From an uncultured Prevotellaceae bacterium (lineage in GTDB: Bacteria > Bacteroidota > Bacteroidia > Bacteroidales > Bacteroidaceae): DNA of 64,000 nucleotides. Position 1 is the first letter of the stretch, and each line of letters opens with the position of its first letter. A model generated the notes under the pieces. The model was not told the DNA's origin and searched no databases. It was given only the letters and a program-made list of their open reading frames with translations. Positions 20,301-30,368 of this stretch are shown here, one piece after another. Location of the stretch: assembly GCA_946411565.1 (NCBI GenBank), contig CAMKEM010000009.1, positions 1-64,000 of the forward strand. Reading direction: 5' to 3'. The position numbers and the translations under genes were made by a program.

Positions 20301-22759
20301 GCATACCACCAGTCTTTTGTTTCTGTTGCAGGAACCTTGTCTTCAAGGCTAAACAGCACGAACTTTTTTTCAATAGTGTCAGTCCCACAAATCGCCCTTA
20401 TAAAATGGGATTTGGTAGGGATTTGCATAGGAATTGCATAGGCCTTGCCACAGACTGCCTTTCCTTGCTCTTTTCCGTCAATTTCAATGGAAACTTCACC
20501 GTCAATCTCTTTGCCTGCATTGTTCCTACGGGTAAATGTAATCTCAATAGGCTTGTCGCTTTTGAGATATTTATCTTTAATGTCGCTTGTGAGTACTGTA
20601 GAACGGTTGCTGAGTGGCAATAAGATTACCCCTTCGTGTGATTCTCCTGCAATATCCGTAACAACAGCAGTTGCATTGATACTGTAGAACATAGGTAACC
20701 AGTATCGTTTCTGGTCATCCTTGTTATTAGGTAGAACCATTGGCATCTTCATGAAGAAATTTCCAGATGCGTCAGTTTTTACCGTGTCTTGGAGTAATTC
20801 TGTGTTTTCATAAGGCGCTCTCCACCACCAAGCAATGCTTCTGCGGATTGTATATACAACCTTTGCATCGCTTACTGGAACACCACTATAGGTCTTGGCT
20901 GTTCCTGTAACTGTGATAGTATCACCATCTTTGTATTCAATCTCAGGCTTATTGATTGTCACCTCAAATGTAGGACGGACATATTCCTCTACGGTGATAC
21001 TTGCAGAGTATGAGTTTCCTGTCATTATGTGGAATGTTCCGTTTTTAACATTCGCGGGAATCACAAAGTCAGTAGTTGCCACGCCGAAATTGTCAGTCTT
21101 GACATTTGTTGAACAGACTTCCTTGTGGTCAGGGGCTTTAAGTGTAATGTTAATCTCTTTGTTCTCAATTGTTGATGTTGTCTCATGCCCGATTTCGTTG
21201 TAAGCAACTAATGAAACATGTACAGTCTGCCCAGGACGATATAATTTGCGATCTGTAAATACTGATGTTCTAAGTCTTGCTCTATTGTCCTTTTGATAGT
21301 CTGTATGACTTGTGTAAAGATATTGCGACTGCATTGCCTTGTCTTTGTCAGTTGTGGCAAAGGCGTATCGAGGCTCATTATCTTTTGTAAACTCACAGAT
21401 ATACTCTCCGTTTTCGTTTGTGTTCACAACTCTTGGATGTTCGTGTTCTTTTTTACCTGCCAGATGTAGCTGTGCTCCGGCAACAGTTTTGCCGGTAATG
21501 GCATTTACCACGACATATCTTTTCTGTGTCTTGCTCTGCTGAAGGGCAATGACTCTAAGGTCGCTGACTGTGAGAATACTCAAATTGTCCAGAGAAGAGA
21601 TGTTTGCACCATCACAGGTAACATCTATCAGATATGTACCAAGTGGAAGTGTTCCAAGCGAAAGACTGTCTTGGAAGAACTCGTATATCTCATGTTTGTC
21701 AAACTTTTTGGAGCAGGTGATTGCTTTTGCCTTTTGCAAGTGTTGTTTTAGTTTGGCAATATCGGCTTTCTTTCCATGTTCCAATTTGCTGATTTCTTCA
21801 GAAGCCAATCCTATTACAGGTGTGGCAGAAACTTTTATGTTTGATACGTTCCTGACATTCTCAAAATAGATCTTTACATCTTGGTTTGTATTGAATATGC
21901 CAGATTTGTTCGTTGTCTGTATATTGATATTAGGGGCAGTAAGATCTGCTTTAGCATTTTTTAGTTCATTTATTTCCTGCCATTTAGGCCATCTTTTTAT
22001 GGCTTCATCTATCCATTCTATAGCCTTTTTCCTGTTTTTGATGTCGTAATTGTCAAATAAACGATATTTTCTTACGGCGATGGCACCACACTCATTAAGG
22101 TCGCTATATACGGTAATTAGTGAGTCTGCTTTTTGTATTAATCTGGTTGTTTCTGCGTCGTCAAAAGCGTTGTCTTCCAGCATGAGGGTAGCTGCTATAC
22201 ATGCAGCCTTTCTGTTGCCTGTCTCTGAGTAATAACGTACAAGTGGTTCATAGTCAACTATAGTGTAAGCTATGAGGCTTATAAGGTCGTGACAGAAATA
22301 CTGGCTGTCAATTCCTTTGCTTACAAGTGGAATATACTTTAGTGCTCCGTTTTCCTTTGTCAGTTCGTTTACGATTTCTGGAGTTGTATGGTAGAGTAGG
22401 CTATCAATCATGGGGCTGTCAGAGCCGTTTTTTGCTACATGATATATACAAGCTGCTACTGGAGCTGTTTTTGAGAGTTCCTGATACTTTGCCTCCATAC
22501 GCTTTTCCATAGGGGCAATAGAGTCTCTTGAAATCTCATCAAGAAGGTTTTTCTCTGTAAAGAGAGCAGCAAACAGATGACCATAATACTTTTCCTTTTC
22601 TGCCTTTTCCTCAATCTTCCTTACGGCAGACAGGGCAGTTTTGGGCTGATCCTTCTCCTGGGCATTTTCGCATTGCTTCCAGAGGGAGGTGTAGTCTCCC
22701 TGTGCTGACATTCCTAATACCAGCACAGAGAGTAGCAATATGGTCAATATTCTTTTCAT
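17399..22759 (-). CDS. Large bacterial alpha-2-macroglobulin family protein
   Basis: MG repeats, bait-region-like acidic segment, FTDRKLYRPGQTVHVSLVAY, LPESVTTWKFMAFAHD, terpenoid-cyclase-like segment NLQNSDGSWSWWKGM. Confidence 0.92.
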   Translation of the reverse strand: MKRILTILLLSVLVLGMSAQGDYTSLWKQCENAQEKDQPKTALSAVRKIEEKAEKEKYYGHLFAALFTEKNLLDEISRDSIAPMEKRMEAKYQELSKTAPVAACIYHVAKNGSDSPMIDSLLYHTTPEIVNELTKENGALKYIPLVSKGIDSQYFCHDLISLIAYTIVDYEPLVRYYSETGNRKAACIAATLMLEDNAFDDAETTRLIQKADSLITVYSDLNECGAIAVRKYRLFDNYDIKNRKKAIEWIDEAIKRWPKWQEINELKNAKADLTAPNINIQTTNKSGIFNTNQDVKIYFENVRNVSNIKVSATPVIGLASEEISKLEHGKKADIAKLKQHLQKAKAITCSKKFDKHEIYEFFQDSLSLGTLPLGTYLIDVTCDGANISSLDNLSILTVSDLRVIALQQSKTQKRYVVVNAITGKTVAGAQLHLAGKKEHEHPRVVNTNENGEYICEFTKDNEPRYAFATTDKDKAMQSQYLYTSHTDYQKDNRARLRTSVFTDRKLYRPGQTVHVSLVAYNEIGHETTSTIENKEINITLKAPDHKEVCSTNVKTDNFGVATTDFVIPANVKNGTFHIMTGNSYSASITVEEYVRPTFEVTINKPEIEYKDGDTITVTGTAKTYSGVPVSDAKVVYTIRRSIAWWWRAPYENTELLQDTVKTDASGNFFMKMPMVLPNNKDDQKRYWLPMFYSINATAVVTDIAGESHEGVILLPLSNRSTVLTSDIKDKYLKSDKPIEITFTRRNNAGKEIDGEVSIEIDGKEQGKAVCGKAYAIPMQIPTKSHFIRAICGTDTIEKKFVLFSLEDKVPATETKDWWYATGDKFPATIQFGTCEKDVHAVYTLFSGSKVIESGSLKLDSSLVTRKFEYKEEYGDGICYTVAWVRNGEFYEHCHTITRPLPNHKLKLNWTTFRNKLEPGQKEEWKLSVTDKDGKPANANVMAVLYDKSLDAIMEHSWNFSDTRLLVTPSFHWRTNRGNTGIYLHYSKPTKYYTYKSLEFSTLTDGLSYHSFKYSAPVAYGVATLKASNRIIVKGYSSMEAETGEILKAKESIVANDEMEMQCVSAEEEDYDAEEETIRTNLNETAFFMPQLRTDDKGIATLSFTLPESVTTWKFMAFAHDKDVKFGTMTDEVIAQKKLMIQPRLPRFLREGDVTDIPASVSNITDKDITATVKFTVLDAKTEKVLATQSKKINVKAGESEAVSFPYDSRNQEDKSIIVRYSVSGKSEEGTFTDGEQKDLPILSQKELMVNTQTFILTETGEKTFDLKKIMPSVNDKHLTVEYTDSPEWLMIKALPYISKYYDECAICLSSAYYANSIASGIARTNPEIRKAVDEWKSDELKQLFDSTSINYRNNDILSRLSNLQNSDGSWSWWKGMNGSTYMTVQVLKTLVRLNLMMNDEKFKKQNEQLIKRSFNFLDKEIAKRVAEMKKEKFKYLPYYALDYLYCRAIAKASGTNIKSNSNADYLLKLVPEETRYDDMRTKAQAAVILSYSGNKNKASEFIKSIVEHTVYREDLGRYFDSDRALYSWYDYKIPTQVSVIEALKLIDGKNSAKEIADMKRWLLQSKRTQSWDTPINAVDAIYAFLCPSQGITSSLRKGVPADIALGKTRMPAQEYTSALGYVKTSKDITSKDNALTVTKHTDGESWTNVFIEYKQTATESKESSTGLSITRKVESPNKQLKVGDKVEVTITITADRDYDFVTVTDNRPACLEPVEQLSGYSHGTYKIIRDTKTEYCYNMLSKGTHVIKTSYYVARSGNYTSGTATATCTYSPVFTGRTPGSNYVVK

Positions 22760-23856
22760 TACTTTGTCTTTACAATCTTGGTCTTCTCCTGTTCCTTGTT
22801 CCTTCTGTTTACAACAGTAACAACGCTTTGGGCAAGTGCGAGGAATGCCTGACCTGTAATGGTGTTCTCGTCAAGAGCCGCAGGAGTTCCTGCATCGCCC
22901 TTTTCGCAGATACCTTGAACAAGAGGAATTTGTGCAAGAAGTGGCACGTTCATTTCCTGTGCGAGATTCTTGCAGCCTTCCTTGCCGAAGATATAGTACT
23001 TGTTCTCAGGGAGTTCTGCCGGAGTAAACCATGCCATATTCTCGATGAGGCCAAGGATAGGAACATTTACCTTGTCGTTGGTGTACATGTCAATTCCCTT
23101 ACGGGCATCGGCAAGTGCCACCTGCTGTGGGGTACTTACGATAATAGCACCTGTGATGGCGAGTGTCTGTAGTAGGGTGAGGTGAATATCACTTGTACCC
23201 GGAGGAGTATCAAGAATGAAATAGTCGAGTTCACCCCAGTCTGCATCTGCAATCAACTGTTTCAAGGCTGAACAAGCCATACCACCTCTCCAGAGAGTTG
23301 CTGTGTCTTTTCCTACGAAGAAACCGATAGAGAGAAGCTTAACTCCGTATTTCTCAACTGGAACAATAAGCTGACGGCCGTCTTTCTCTATGGCGTAAGG
23401 ACGCTCGCTCTCTACATTGAACATCTTTGGCATACTTGGACCAAAGACATCAGTATCAAGAAGTCCTACCTTATAGCCGAGTCGTGCAAGTGCTATGGCG
23501 AGATTGGCAGATACTGTGCTCTTACCAACACCACCTTTGCCAGAACTTACTGCGATGATATTCTTAACGCCCGGAAGTAAATCCTCAACCTCTGGACGTG
23601 GGGCTGATTTGTATTCTAATTTGATATTTACTTCTACATCCTTACCAACGTGATAATGGATAGCTGCTTCTGCAGCCTTAACCGTTGATTTAAGGAAAGG
23701 ATCAGTTTCGCGTGGGAATATAAGGACAATCGTCACGCTATTGCCGTTTATGCTTGGAGTGTCGGCAAGCATTTCCGACTCTATAAGGTTCTTCTTTGTG
23801 CCAGCGTAGATGACTGTTGCAAGTGCATCTGTTATGAGTTTCGGGTATAAATTCAT
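22759..23856 (-). CDS. mrp: Mrp/NBP35-family Fe-S carrier ATPase
   Basis: IIAVSSGKGGVGKSTVSANLAIALARLGYKVGLLDTDVFGPSMPKMF; stop overlaps the start of the A2M gene. Confidence 0.95.
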   Translation of the reverse strand: MNLYPKLITDALATVIYAGTKKNLIESEMLADTPSINGNSVTIVLIFPRETDPFLKSTVKAAEAAIHYHVGKDVEVNIKLEYKSAPRPEVEDLLPGVKNIIAVSSGKGGVGKSTVSANLAIALARLGYKVGLLDTDVFGPSMPKMFNVESERPYAIEKDGRQLIVPVEKYGVKLLSIGFFVGKDTATLWRGGMACSALKQLIADADWGELDYFILDTPPGTSDIHLTLLQTLAITGAIIVSTPQQVALADARKGIDMYTNDKVNVPILGLIENMAWFTPAELPENKYYIFGKEGCKNLAQEMNVPLLAQIPLVQGICEKGDAGTPAALDENTITGQAFLALAQSVVTVVNRRNKEQEKTKIVKTK

Positions 23857-23954
23857 TACTGTTTTTTGTTCAAAAATGATTTTCTTTTAGAATGCAAAGA
23901 TAGTGATAAAAATGGAGATTTCCAAATCTTATTAGTGAAAAGAGATTAAAGCAC

Positions 23955-23988
23955 GAAAAAAGGCTTGCAACCGAAGTTACAAGCCTTG
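23955..23988 (-). terminator. Rho-independent terminator
   Basis: aaaaaaggcttgcaaccgaagttacaagcctt; downstream of the 24021-24623 gene, T-run on - strand. Confidence 0.75.
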
Positions 23989-24020
23989 TATTTGTTATGT
24001 TTAAATTTCAGATTTCAGAT

Positions 24021-24623
24021 TTAGAGAGCCACGTAAACACCAAAGCTGATGCTGTTGTCAAGACCAATGTTGAAAGCGCTTATTGTTGATTTAACGTCAT
24101 ATCTCTTTGCTTTTGTTGTTGTAATGTTATAAGAGAGATCACCGAAGTGGGCTACGAGTGTTACATCGTCGCTGATTGCATAGGCAATACCTGGGTTGAA
24201 ACCAATGTTAAAGAAATTTGGATTTTCGATTACATCAGAATAACCATTGAGGTGAGTGGTGCCGTAGGTGATGCCGCCATCAATAAAAGCTGTGAAGTTA
24301 CCCTCGTTGAAGAACTTGTAACGAACGTATGGGTTGATAGCAAAAGAGTTTGCTGTACCGGTGAATTTGTCATTATTTATCTCTACTGTATAAGAGTCTA
24401 TATGAGCATAGCTGAGTCTAAGAGCTACAGCCCAATTCTCATCAAGGTCATAACCTACTTCTGGCGCGAATGAGAATGCACTTGCGGTATTATCCAAAGA
24501 TGCGTATCTGTTCTCAATTTCTGTTTTTGTTGATGTGTAACCAAGGTTACCACCAATCCAAGCCTGTGCGTTAGCAGTAAGAGATGCTACTGCGAGAGCA
24601 GCGATTGCAAAAAATTTCTTCAT
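24021..24623 (-). CDS. Outer-membrane beta-barrel protein
   Basis: Signal peptide MKKFFAIAALAVASLTANAQ, beta-barrel pattern. Confidence 0.85.
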   Translation of the reverse strand: MKKFFAIAALAVASLTANAQAWIGGNLGYTSTKTEIENRYASLDNTASAFSFAPEVGYDLDENWAVALRLSYAHIDSYTVEINNDKFTGTANSFAINPYVRYKFFNEGNFTAFIDGGITYGTTHLNGYSDVIENPNFFNIGFNPGIAYAISDDVTLVAHFGDLSYNITTTKAKRYDVKSTISAFNIGLDNSISFGVYVAL

Positions 24624-24957
24624 AATTTTTAAGTTGCTTAATTTTGTATTATTCCTACTCTGTCCTGAATACTGAGGTTTTCGGATTACCCTCTTTTTAA
24701 AGTTTTATGTTATGCTTGAAAGCGGGTGCAAAATTAAGTAGAGAATCCCTAATTCACAAATTTTTCCTATGTTTTTGTGTAGGTACACAATATTTCCTTG
24801 ATAATCGTCAACAAAACCGATGTAAAATCTAAAGTTTTCGGCAAAAGCCCATAAAAACTCAGATTTTATCTTATTTTCGGATACTTTTTCGCGAGAATAT
24901 CCCTGAAATGCCCCTCCTTGGTCATTTCTGCCCACCTTTCCCTGCCTTGGTCTAAAA

Positions 24958-27165
24958 TTATGCGAATGGTTTTCTGTACGTGCAGCCATTCTTCCATTCA
25001 GAACATCCGTATGCAGTCTTTCCTTTGATAATTGTGCCTTTACCACATAGAGGGCAGATTGTAGGAACATCATTGGCATTGGTACGCTGAGAAGATACAG
25101 GTGCATCAGCTGTTTTTTTCTTTGCTGAGGCTTTCTTTGTTGTTTTCTTCTTTTGCTCTTCCTCTGGCGCAACCACAGTAACTCGTCTGTTTGTATTGTC
25201 TGCAAGAACTTGATTTACAATGCTATTAATTTGCTCCTTCAATTCTGAAATGAACATACCAGCATCATATTGTCTATGCTCAATGTCGCGCAGTTTCTTT
25301 TCCCATACACCTGTAAGTTCTGGACTTTTCAGGATATCCTCGTGGATAAGGTCTATTAGCTCAATGCCCGTTGGGGTTGCAACGAGGTTCTTACGCTCTT
25401 TCCTTATGTAATGGCGTTTGAAAAGCGTTTCTATTATAGCTGCACGAGTAGAAGGACGACCAATGCCGTTCTCCTTCATTGCATCTCGTAGCTCGTCATT
25501 ATCCACGAACTTACCTGCAGTTTCCATTGCGCGAAGCAACGTCGCCTCTGTGTAAGGCTTGGGGGGTTGTGTCCATTTTTCGGAAAGAGAAGGGATGTGA
25601 GGACCTTTCTCGCCCTTTGAGAATGTCACATTAGAAGAAGCATTGTCTTCTTCTTCGTTCTCGTTGTCAGAATCTGTAATTGCATTGTCTTTCTTGAAGA
25701 CGACCTTCCAACCTTCATCCGTGACAATACGGACAGAGGTTCTGAATAGCACGCTGTTCTCATCATTAAGCTCTTCTGCGCTTGCTACAGTTCCAGAGGT
25801 ATCTCCCTCTGGTGTGATAGCCACTCTTCCGAGAATCGTTGTTGTTTCAAATTTCAGGTCTGGGTAGAAAGCTGCAATGAAAGCCCTTGCTACAAGGTCA
25901 AACACGTTACGCTCCATATCCGACAATCCCTGTGGGGATACTCCTGTAGGGATTATGGCATGGTGATCCGTCACCTTTGAAGAATCGAACACCTTTTTGC
26001 TCTTTTTCAATGGCTTGCCACCAATCGCCTTGACAAGTTCTGCATAAGGAGCCACACCCGAGAATTGAGTCTTGTATAGACCATTCATTGTCTGAGGACA
26101 TTTAGGGTAGATGTCATCAGAAAGGAATGTCGTATCAACACGTGGGTATGTGGTGAACTTTTTCTCGTAAAGTGCCTGTATAAGTTGAAGCGTCTGGTCG
26201 GCTGAATATCCGAATTTCTTATTGCAATCTACCTGAAGTGAGGTGAGGTCATAAAGTCGTGGAGGCGCTTCTGTTCCCTTACGCTTTGTTATATCTACAA
26301 CATGGAAATCATTGTCCTTGATAGCTTCAAGAACCTTATTTCCCTCTTCTTCTGTTGTATATTCAATTTGACGATAGATTGGGCCTTTCGACTTCTGTGT
26401 CTTGCCATTCTTTGCTGCCTCTGCAACTTCTGCAGCATCCTCAGCCTCGGCTTCCTCGTCGTGTGCAATAGCAGTAAACTTAGAATCCTTGAATAATGTG
26501 GAAAGAACCCATGACTGGCGAGGCTCAAAATTTTCTATTTCCTTCTGGCGGTTGACAATCATCGCGAGGGTAGGGGTTTGTACCCTTCCAATGGAAAGAA
26601 CCTGATTAGTTTTTCCTTGTGGACGGTATTTCAGAGTATAGAGGCGTGTGGCATTCATGCCAAGCAGCCAATCGCCTATGGCACGTGAAAGACCTGCAAG
26701 ATACAACGGCTCGTATTCCTGCTGATCCTTTAGTGTCTGAAAACCTTCTCGTATTGCCTCTTCTGTAAGGGATGAAATCCACAGTCTTTTTACTGGACAT
26801 TTAACCCCAGCCTTCTGCATTACCCATCGTTGTATAAGCTCTCCCTCTTGTCCGGCATCACCACAGTTTATAATGGAGTCTGCCTCTTGCATCAGCTTTT
26901 CGATAGTAGCAAACTGAGCTTTAATGCCTTGGTCGTTCTTCAGTCTTATTCCGAAACGTTGTGGTATCATAGGCAAAGCCCCCAATGACCATCTTTTCCA
27001 CGTTGGAGTATAGTCATCGGGTTCCTTGAGCTCGCATAGGTGACCGAAAGTCCATGTCACCTGATACCCATTGCCCTCAATGTATCCTTGCTTTGAAGTT
27101 GTAGCTCCAAGTACATTGGCAATATCACGAGCTACGCTCGGTTTCTCGGCTATGCAAACAATCAT
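24958..27165 (-). CDS. topB: DNA topoisomerase III
   Basis: [45 protein letters not shown], zinc ribbon CPLCGKGTIIKGKTAYGCSEW. Confidence 0.96.
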   Translation of the reverse strand: MIVCIAEKPSVARDIANVLGATTSKQGYIEGNGYQVTWTFGHLCELKEPDDYTPTWKRWSLGALPMIPQRFGIRLKNDQGIKAQFATIEKLMQEADSIINCGDAGQEGELIQRWVMQKAGVKCPVKRLWISSLTEEAIREGFQTLKDQQEYEPLYLAGLSRAIGDWLLGMNATRLYTLKYRPQGKTNQVLSIGRVQTPTLAMIVNRQKEIENFEPRQSWVLSTLFKDSKFTAIAHDEEAEAEDAAEVAEAAKNGKTQKSKGPIYRQIEYTTEEEGNKVLEAIKDNDFHVVDITKRKGTEAPPRLYDLTSLQVDCNKKFGYSADQTLQLIQALYEKKFTTYPRVDTTFLSDDIYPKCPQTMNGLYKTQFSGVAPYAELVKAIGGKPLKKSKKVFDSSKVTDHHAIIPTGVSPQGLSDMERNVFDLVARAFIAAFYPDLKFETTTILGRVAITPEGDTSGTVASAEELNDENSVLFRTSVRIVTDEGWKVVFKKDNAITDSDNENEEEDNASSNVTFSKGEKGPHIPSLSEKWTQPPKPYTEATLLRAMETAGKFVDNDELRDAMKENGIGRPSTRAAIIETLFKRHYIRKERKNLVATPTGIELIDLIHEDILKSPELTGVWEKKLRDIEHRQYDAGMFISELKEQINSIVNQVLADNTNRRVTVVAPEEEQKKKTTKKASAKKKTADAPVSSQRTNANDVPTICPLCGKGTIIKGKTAYGCSEWKNGCTYRKPFA

Positions 27166-27935
27166 TATTTGGCTGTATCTAAGCTACTGCGCTTGTCTCT
27201 GTGATAAGAGCGATAATCATCCAGTTCTATCTCTTTTTCTGACTCCGTGAGCTGCTTTTCACGTGGAAGAAGGAACTTCATATATTTGATGTTAAGACCA
27301 CGCTCAATCCACATAGACTCGTAATAGGTCTGTATGGATAGAATTTTCTTTGTCTCTTCATCAATTCCCTCGGTATGGTAGAGGTCTGTTGTGCGGAAAA
27401 GAACTGGCAGCTCATTATGCTCCACCATGTAGGTTGTGTAGGTGAACAGGAAGTTAGAGTCCGTCTTTAGGTGAATGATACCGTTATCCACAAGGAAATG
27501 ACGGTAACGCTCAAGGAAGAAGGTTGAAGTAAGGCGTTTATGCACGTTCTTCATCTGAGGATCAGAGAAGGTGAGCCAAATCTCCTGTACTTCATCTTGG
27601 GAGAAGAAACGGTCTATAATCTCAATGTTTGTGCGAAGGAAAGCCACGTTCTTTAGACCAGCTTCCAAAGCCTTGGTTGCACCTGTCCACATACGAGCTC
27701 CCTTGATATCAACGCCTATGAAGTTCACATTAGGATATAGTTGAGCAAGTTCCACAGTATATTCACCCTTACCGCACCCTAATTCAAGCACGATAGGATT
27801 ATCATTGTGAAAATACTGTTCTCTCCAGTGACCTTTCATTTCGAAAGGAACATTGTCCACTACAGAGAATGGATATTGGAACACGTTCTCATAGCGTTCC
27901 ATGTCTGCGAACTTTGCAAGTTTACCTTTTCCCAT
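27165..27935 (-). CDS. trmB: tRNA (guanine-N7-)-methyltransferase
   Basis: [59 protein letters not shown]. Confidence 0.95.
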   Translation of the reverse strand: MGKGKLAKFADMERYENVFQYPFSVVDNVPFEMKGHWREQYFHNDNPIVLELGCGKGEYTVELAQLYPNVNFIGVDIKGARMWTGATKALEAGLKNVAFLRTNIEIIDRFFSQDEVQEIWLTFSDPQMKNVHKRLTSTFFLERYRHFLVDNGIIHLKTDSNFLFTYTTYMVEHNELPVLFRTTDLYHTEGIDEETKKILSIQTYYESMWIERGLNIKYMKFLLPREKQLTESEKEIELDDYRSYHRDKRSSLDTAK

Positions 27936-28014
27936 TGATTAAATATATTTTTCGGAATACAATTCCAGATGCAAAATTAATCAATAAATCTGAGATTTCA
28001 AAATAAAACAAAAA

Positions 28015-28063
28015 AAAGATGAACGAGTGCCATTATTTATTGTAATGATACCCGTTCATCTTT
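28015..28063 (-). terminator. Terminator downstream of sORF1
   Basis: aaagatgaacg...cgttcatcttt stem followed by T-rich tract on - strand. Confidence 0.7.
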
Positions 28064-28088
28064 CTTTGATTATGATGCAATCAACATA

Positions 28089-28226
28089 TTATTGTGCATC
28101 ATCGTACTCCTCATCGGTGAAACCTCCATTGAATGGATCTTTTTCTTCTGGCTGGCTCACCATGAGTGGCTCGATTGCTTTCATGAATCTTGCGCGGAAA
28201 TATGGAGCTTTATATTCTTTTTTCAT
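28089..28226 (-). CDS. Unannotated small ORF 1 (45 aa): MKKEYKAPYFRARFMKAIEPLMVSQPEEKDPFNGGFTDEEYDDAQ
   Basis: Read from the sequence; ATG 18 nt after the stop of the upstream surface protein, ends before a terminator; resembles sORF2. Confidence 0.7.
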   Translation of the reverse strand: MKKEYKAPYFRARFMKAIEPLMVSQPEEKDPFNGGFTDEEYDDAQ

Positions 28227-28244
28227 ATTTTATGCCCTTTCTTA

Positions 28245-29927
28245 TTATTTTACTACTGTCTTAGATACCTCAACTGAACCATCAGAGTAAGTTTTCTTTA
28301 CGATGTTAAGACCATTAACTGGCTCGTTAGAGATCTGACCATTTGCTGAGATGTACTGAACAGATACTACGTCGCTGCTGTTTACAACACCGTCAATAGC
28401 AGTAGTCTCTGCATTGTTAAAGTCGGCATTGATGGTTTCAACTGTACCATCTTCATCAATGAAGAGAACAATTGCGTTGTCAAGCTTCGCATTTCCTGAT
28501 GTTGGAATATATTCGAAGTAGCAACGACCTGGCTTCATTGTAGAATTCTTATTGAGCTTGCCGAAATGACCATTCTCTGCTACAATATATCCGTGGTCAG
28601 CGAGTTTAGCGTCTGAACCCTTGATTGGCTCAAATGTACCACAGAATCGAGCACCATTGTAACTTGCTGTTTTAACATCCTTTGTTGCCCACACAGTAGT
28701 ACCCATATCACCAGTCAGCTCACTTGCGTTATTACCGATTTCCAATAAGTATGGAGTGTTTGCAACGATGACATCTGTCGTTATTGTTGAAATCTCATTC
28801 TTCTGCTCATCATAGCCAGTAAGTCTTCCCATTCTTCTGAACACGTCTAATGCGCTTGAGATGTTGAATGGAACTACTATTGTGCCGTATGCGTCAGCTT
28901 TGAAGTTGCGATAGTATTTTGTTGTGCTTGCAACGAAGTTCTTATAAACATAAATCTCCTGACCATTGTCGGAAATCTCATAGCTGCTACTATTCTGACC
29001 TACTACGATATTCTTGCCAGATGCGTTTGCTCCTGTTGCGAAATATGCAATTCGGTTGTCGTTGATATCTGTTGATACAGCACCGAGGATACTTGCATTG
29101 CTGAAATCATAGTTAAGGTATGTATATGCTGGTTCATTGAGAATAGCCTCTACCTTGCCGTTATCAACAACTCCAGATACAAAACCTACTTTGCCATCAC
29201 CTGTTACTGTGTATGACTCATATCCCTCTGCAATTGCAGTTGGGTTGTATGTAACATAACAGTTGTTGTATATAGTACCACGTGCATAGTCACCGTCAAT
29301 ATTAAGAATTGGCAGGAACTTATTTCTACGGAAATTCATGTAATAGAGTTCGTCAACGATTTCTACACCATCGTCATCTTCATCTATTACTGTGTTGTTC
29401 CATTTTGCTGATTTAAGTTCTGTACCAGTGAAAATGATAGCAGGCTGGATGTTTTTTATCTCAGTACATGCAACTATGTATTTTGCAAATTCTTTTGAAG
29501 TCTTATTTGGAGTATATGCGCTCACATAGTTACCAGACATTTTTGTATAAACAATATCCTCCTCCTTTACTACTACATCATAGATAGTCGTGCTTGATTT
29601 AACACGCTCTGTAAATGGTGCAATGTTACTTGAGGTTGCTGAGGCATTAGTCAGCTTTACGTTGTAAATGAGATTACAGTCGCTGACCGTAACTCTCAAG
29701 TCACTTTTCAAAGTAACCTTGTACTGGTCGGTGTTTATGTCAAATGAACGTCCATTTGAATAAAGAGTGTCACCTTTTTCTGAGTTGGCATCGAGATCTT
29801 TCACGGTGTCATAAGAATAGGTGTTTCCGTATTTGTCAGTGACAGTTGCGGAAGTCTTGCTTTGCGCGAACAAAACGTTTACGCTTGCAGAAAGAACTGC
29901 TGTTAAAAGTAATAATCTTTTCTTCAT
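28245..29927 (-). CDS. Secreted surface protein with C-terminal module shared with the BspA-like protein; probable T9SS cargo
   Basis: Signal peptide MKKRLLLLTAVLSASVNVLFAQ; C-terminal ISANGQISNEPVNGLNIVKKTYSDGSVEVSKTVVK. Confidence 0.75.
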   Translation of the reverse strand: MKKRLLLLTAVLSASVNVLFAQSKTSATVTDKYGNTYSYDTVKDLDANSEKGDTLYSNGRSFDINTDQYKVTLKSDLRVTVSDCNLIYNVKLTNASATSSNIAPFTERVKSSTTIYDVVVKEEDIVYTKMSGNYVSAYTPNKTSKEFAKYIVACTEIKNIQPAIIFTGTELKSAKWNNTVIDEDDDGVEIVDELYYMNFRRNKFLPILNIDGDYARGTIYNNCYVTYNPTAIAEGYESYTVTGDGKVGFVSGVVDNGKVEAILNEPAYTYLNYDFSNASILGAVSTDINDNRIAYFATGANASGKNIVVGQNSSSYEISDNGQEIYVYKNFVASTTKYYRNFKADAYGTIVVPFNISSALDVFRRMGRLTGYDEQKNEISTITTDVIVANTPYLLEIGNNASELTGDMGTTVWATKDVKTASYNGARFCGTFEPIKGSDAKLADHGYIVAENGHFGKLNKNSTMKPGRCYFEYIPTSGNAKLDNAIVLFIDEDGTVETINADFNNAETTAIDGVVNSSDVVSVQYISANGQISNEPVNGLNIVKKTYSDGSVEVSKTVVK

Positions 29928-30146
29928 ATTATGTATTTTTTTATCTATTCCTGTTGAATTAATGTATCTATATCCCTTTCATCATATAGAATCCTGTGAT
30001 ATGTGCATATTCGGGTGCAAAAATAACATTTTTTTTCGAACTGACCAAATTTTGGTAAAAAAAAAAGAAAAAATTAACAAAAACATTGAATATGAAAAAG
30101 AAACGATTGTGTGGTTTCTATGTCCGGTGCTTTGTACTATTATACC

Positions 30147-30180
30147 CAAAAAAGAGGAAAGACGTGCTTTCCTCTTTTGG
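30147..30180 (-). terminator. Terminator downstream of sORF2
   Basis: ccaaaaaagaggaaagacgtgctttcctcttttgg hairpin. Confidence 0.7.
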
Positions 30181-30200
30181 TTTTATTAGTAAATATACAC

Positions 30201-30359
30201 TTATTCATCATATTCTTCGTCTTCTGAATCCCAGAATCCTATTGAACCTTTGGCGTCAAGTTTTCCATGACCAGGGCCGATATATGAACTTTCGAGAATG
30301 TTGTTCCATGCAGTGAAGGTGGCAACTTTTATCTCAGGTGAAATATATCTTTTTTTCAT
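30201..30359 (-). CDS. Unannotated small ORF 2 (52 aa): MKKRYISPEIKVATFTAWNNILESSYIGPGHGKLDAKGSIGFWDSEDEEYDE
   Basis: Read from the sequence; ATG 9 nt after the BspA-like stop codon, ends before a terminator; resembles sORF1. Confidence 0.7.
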   Translation of the reverse strand: MKKRYISPEIKVATFTAWNNILESSYIGPGHGKLDAKGSIGFWDSEDEEYDE

Positions 30360-30368
30360 CTTGTATAT

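Noticed and set aside
24705-25205. 166-aa ORF MQTIQTDELLWLRQRKSKRRKQQRKPQQRKKQ
   Set aside because: Out-of-frame reading of the lysine-rich topB C-terminus plus intergenic sequence
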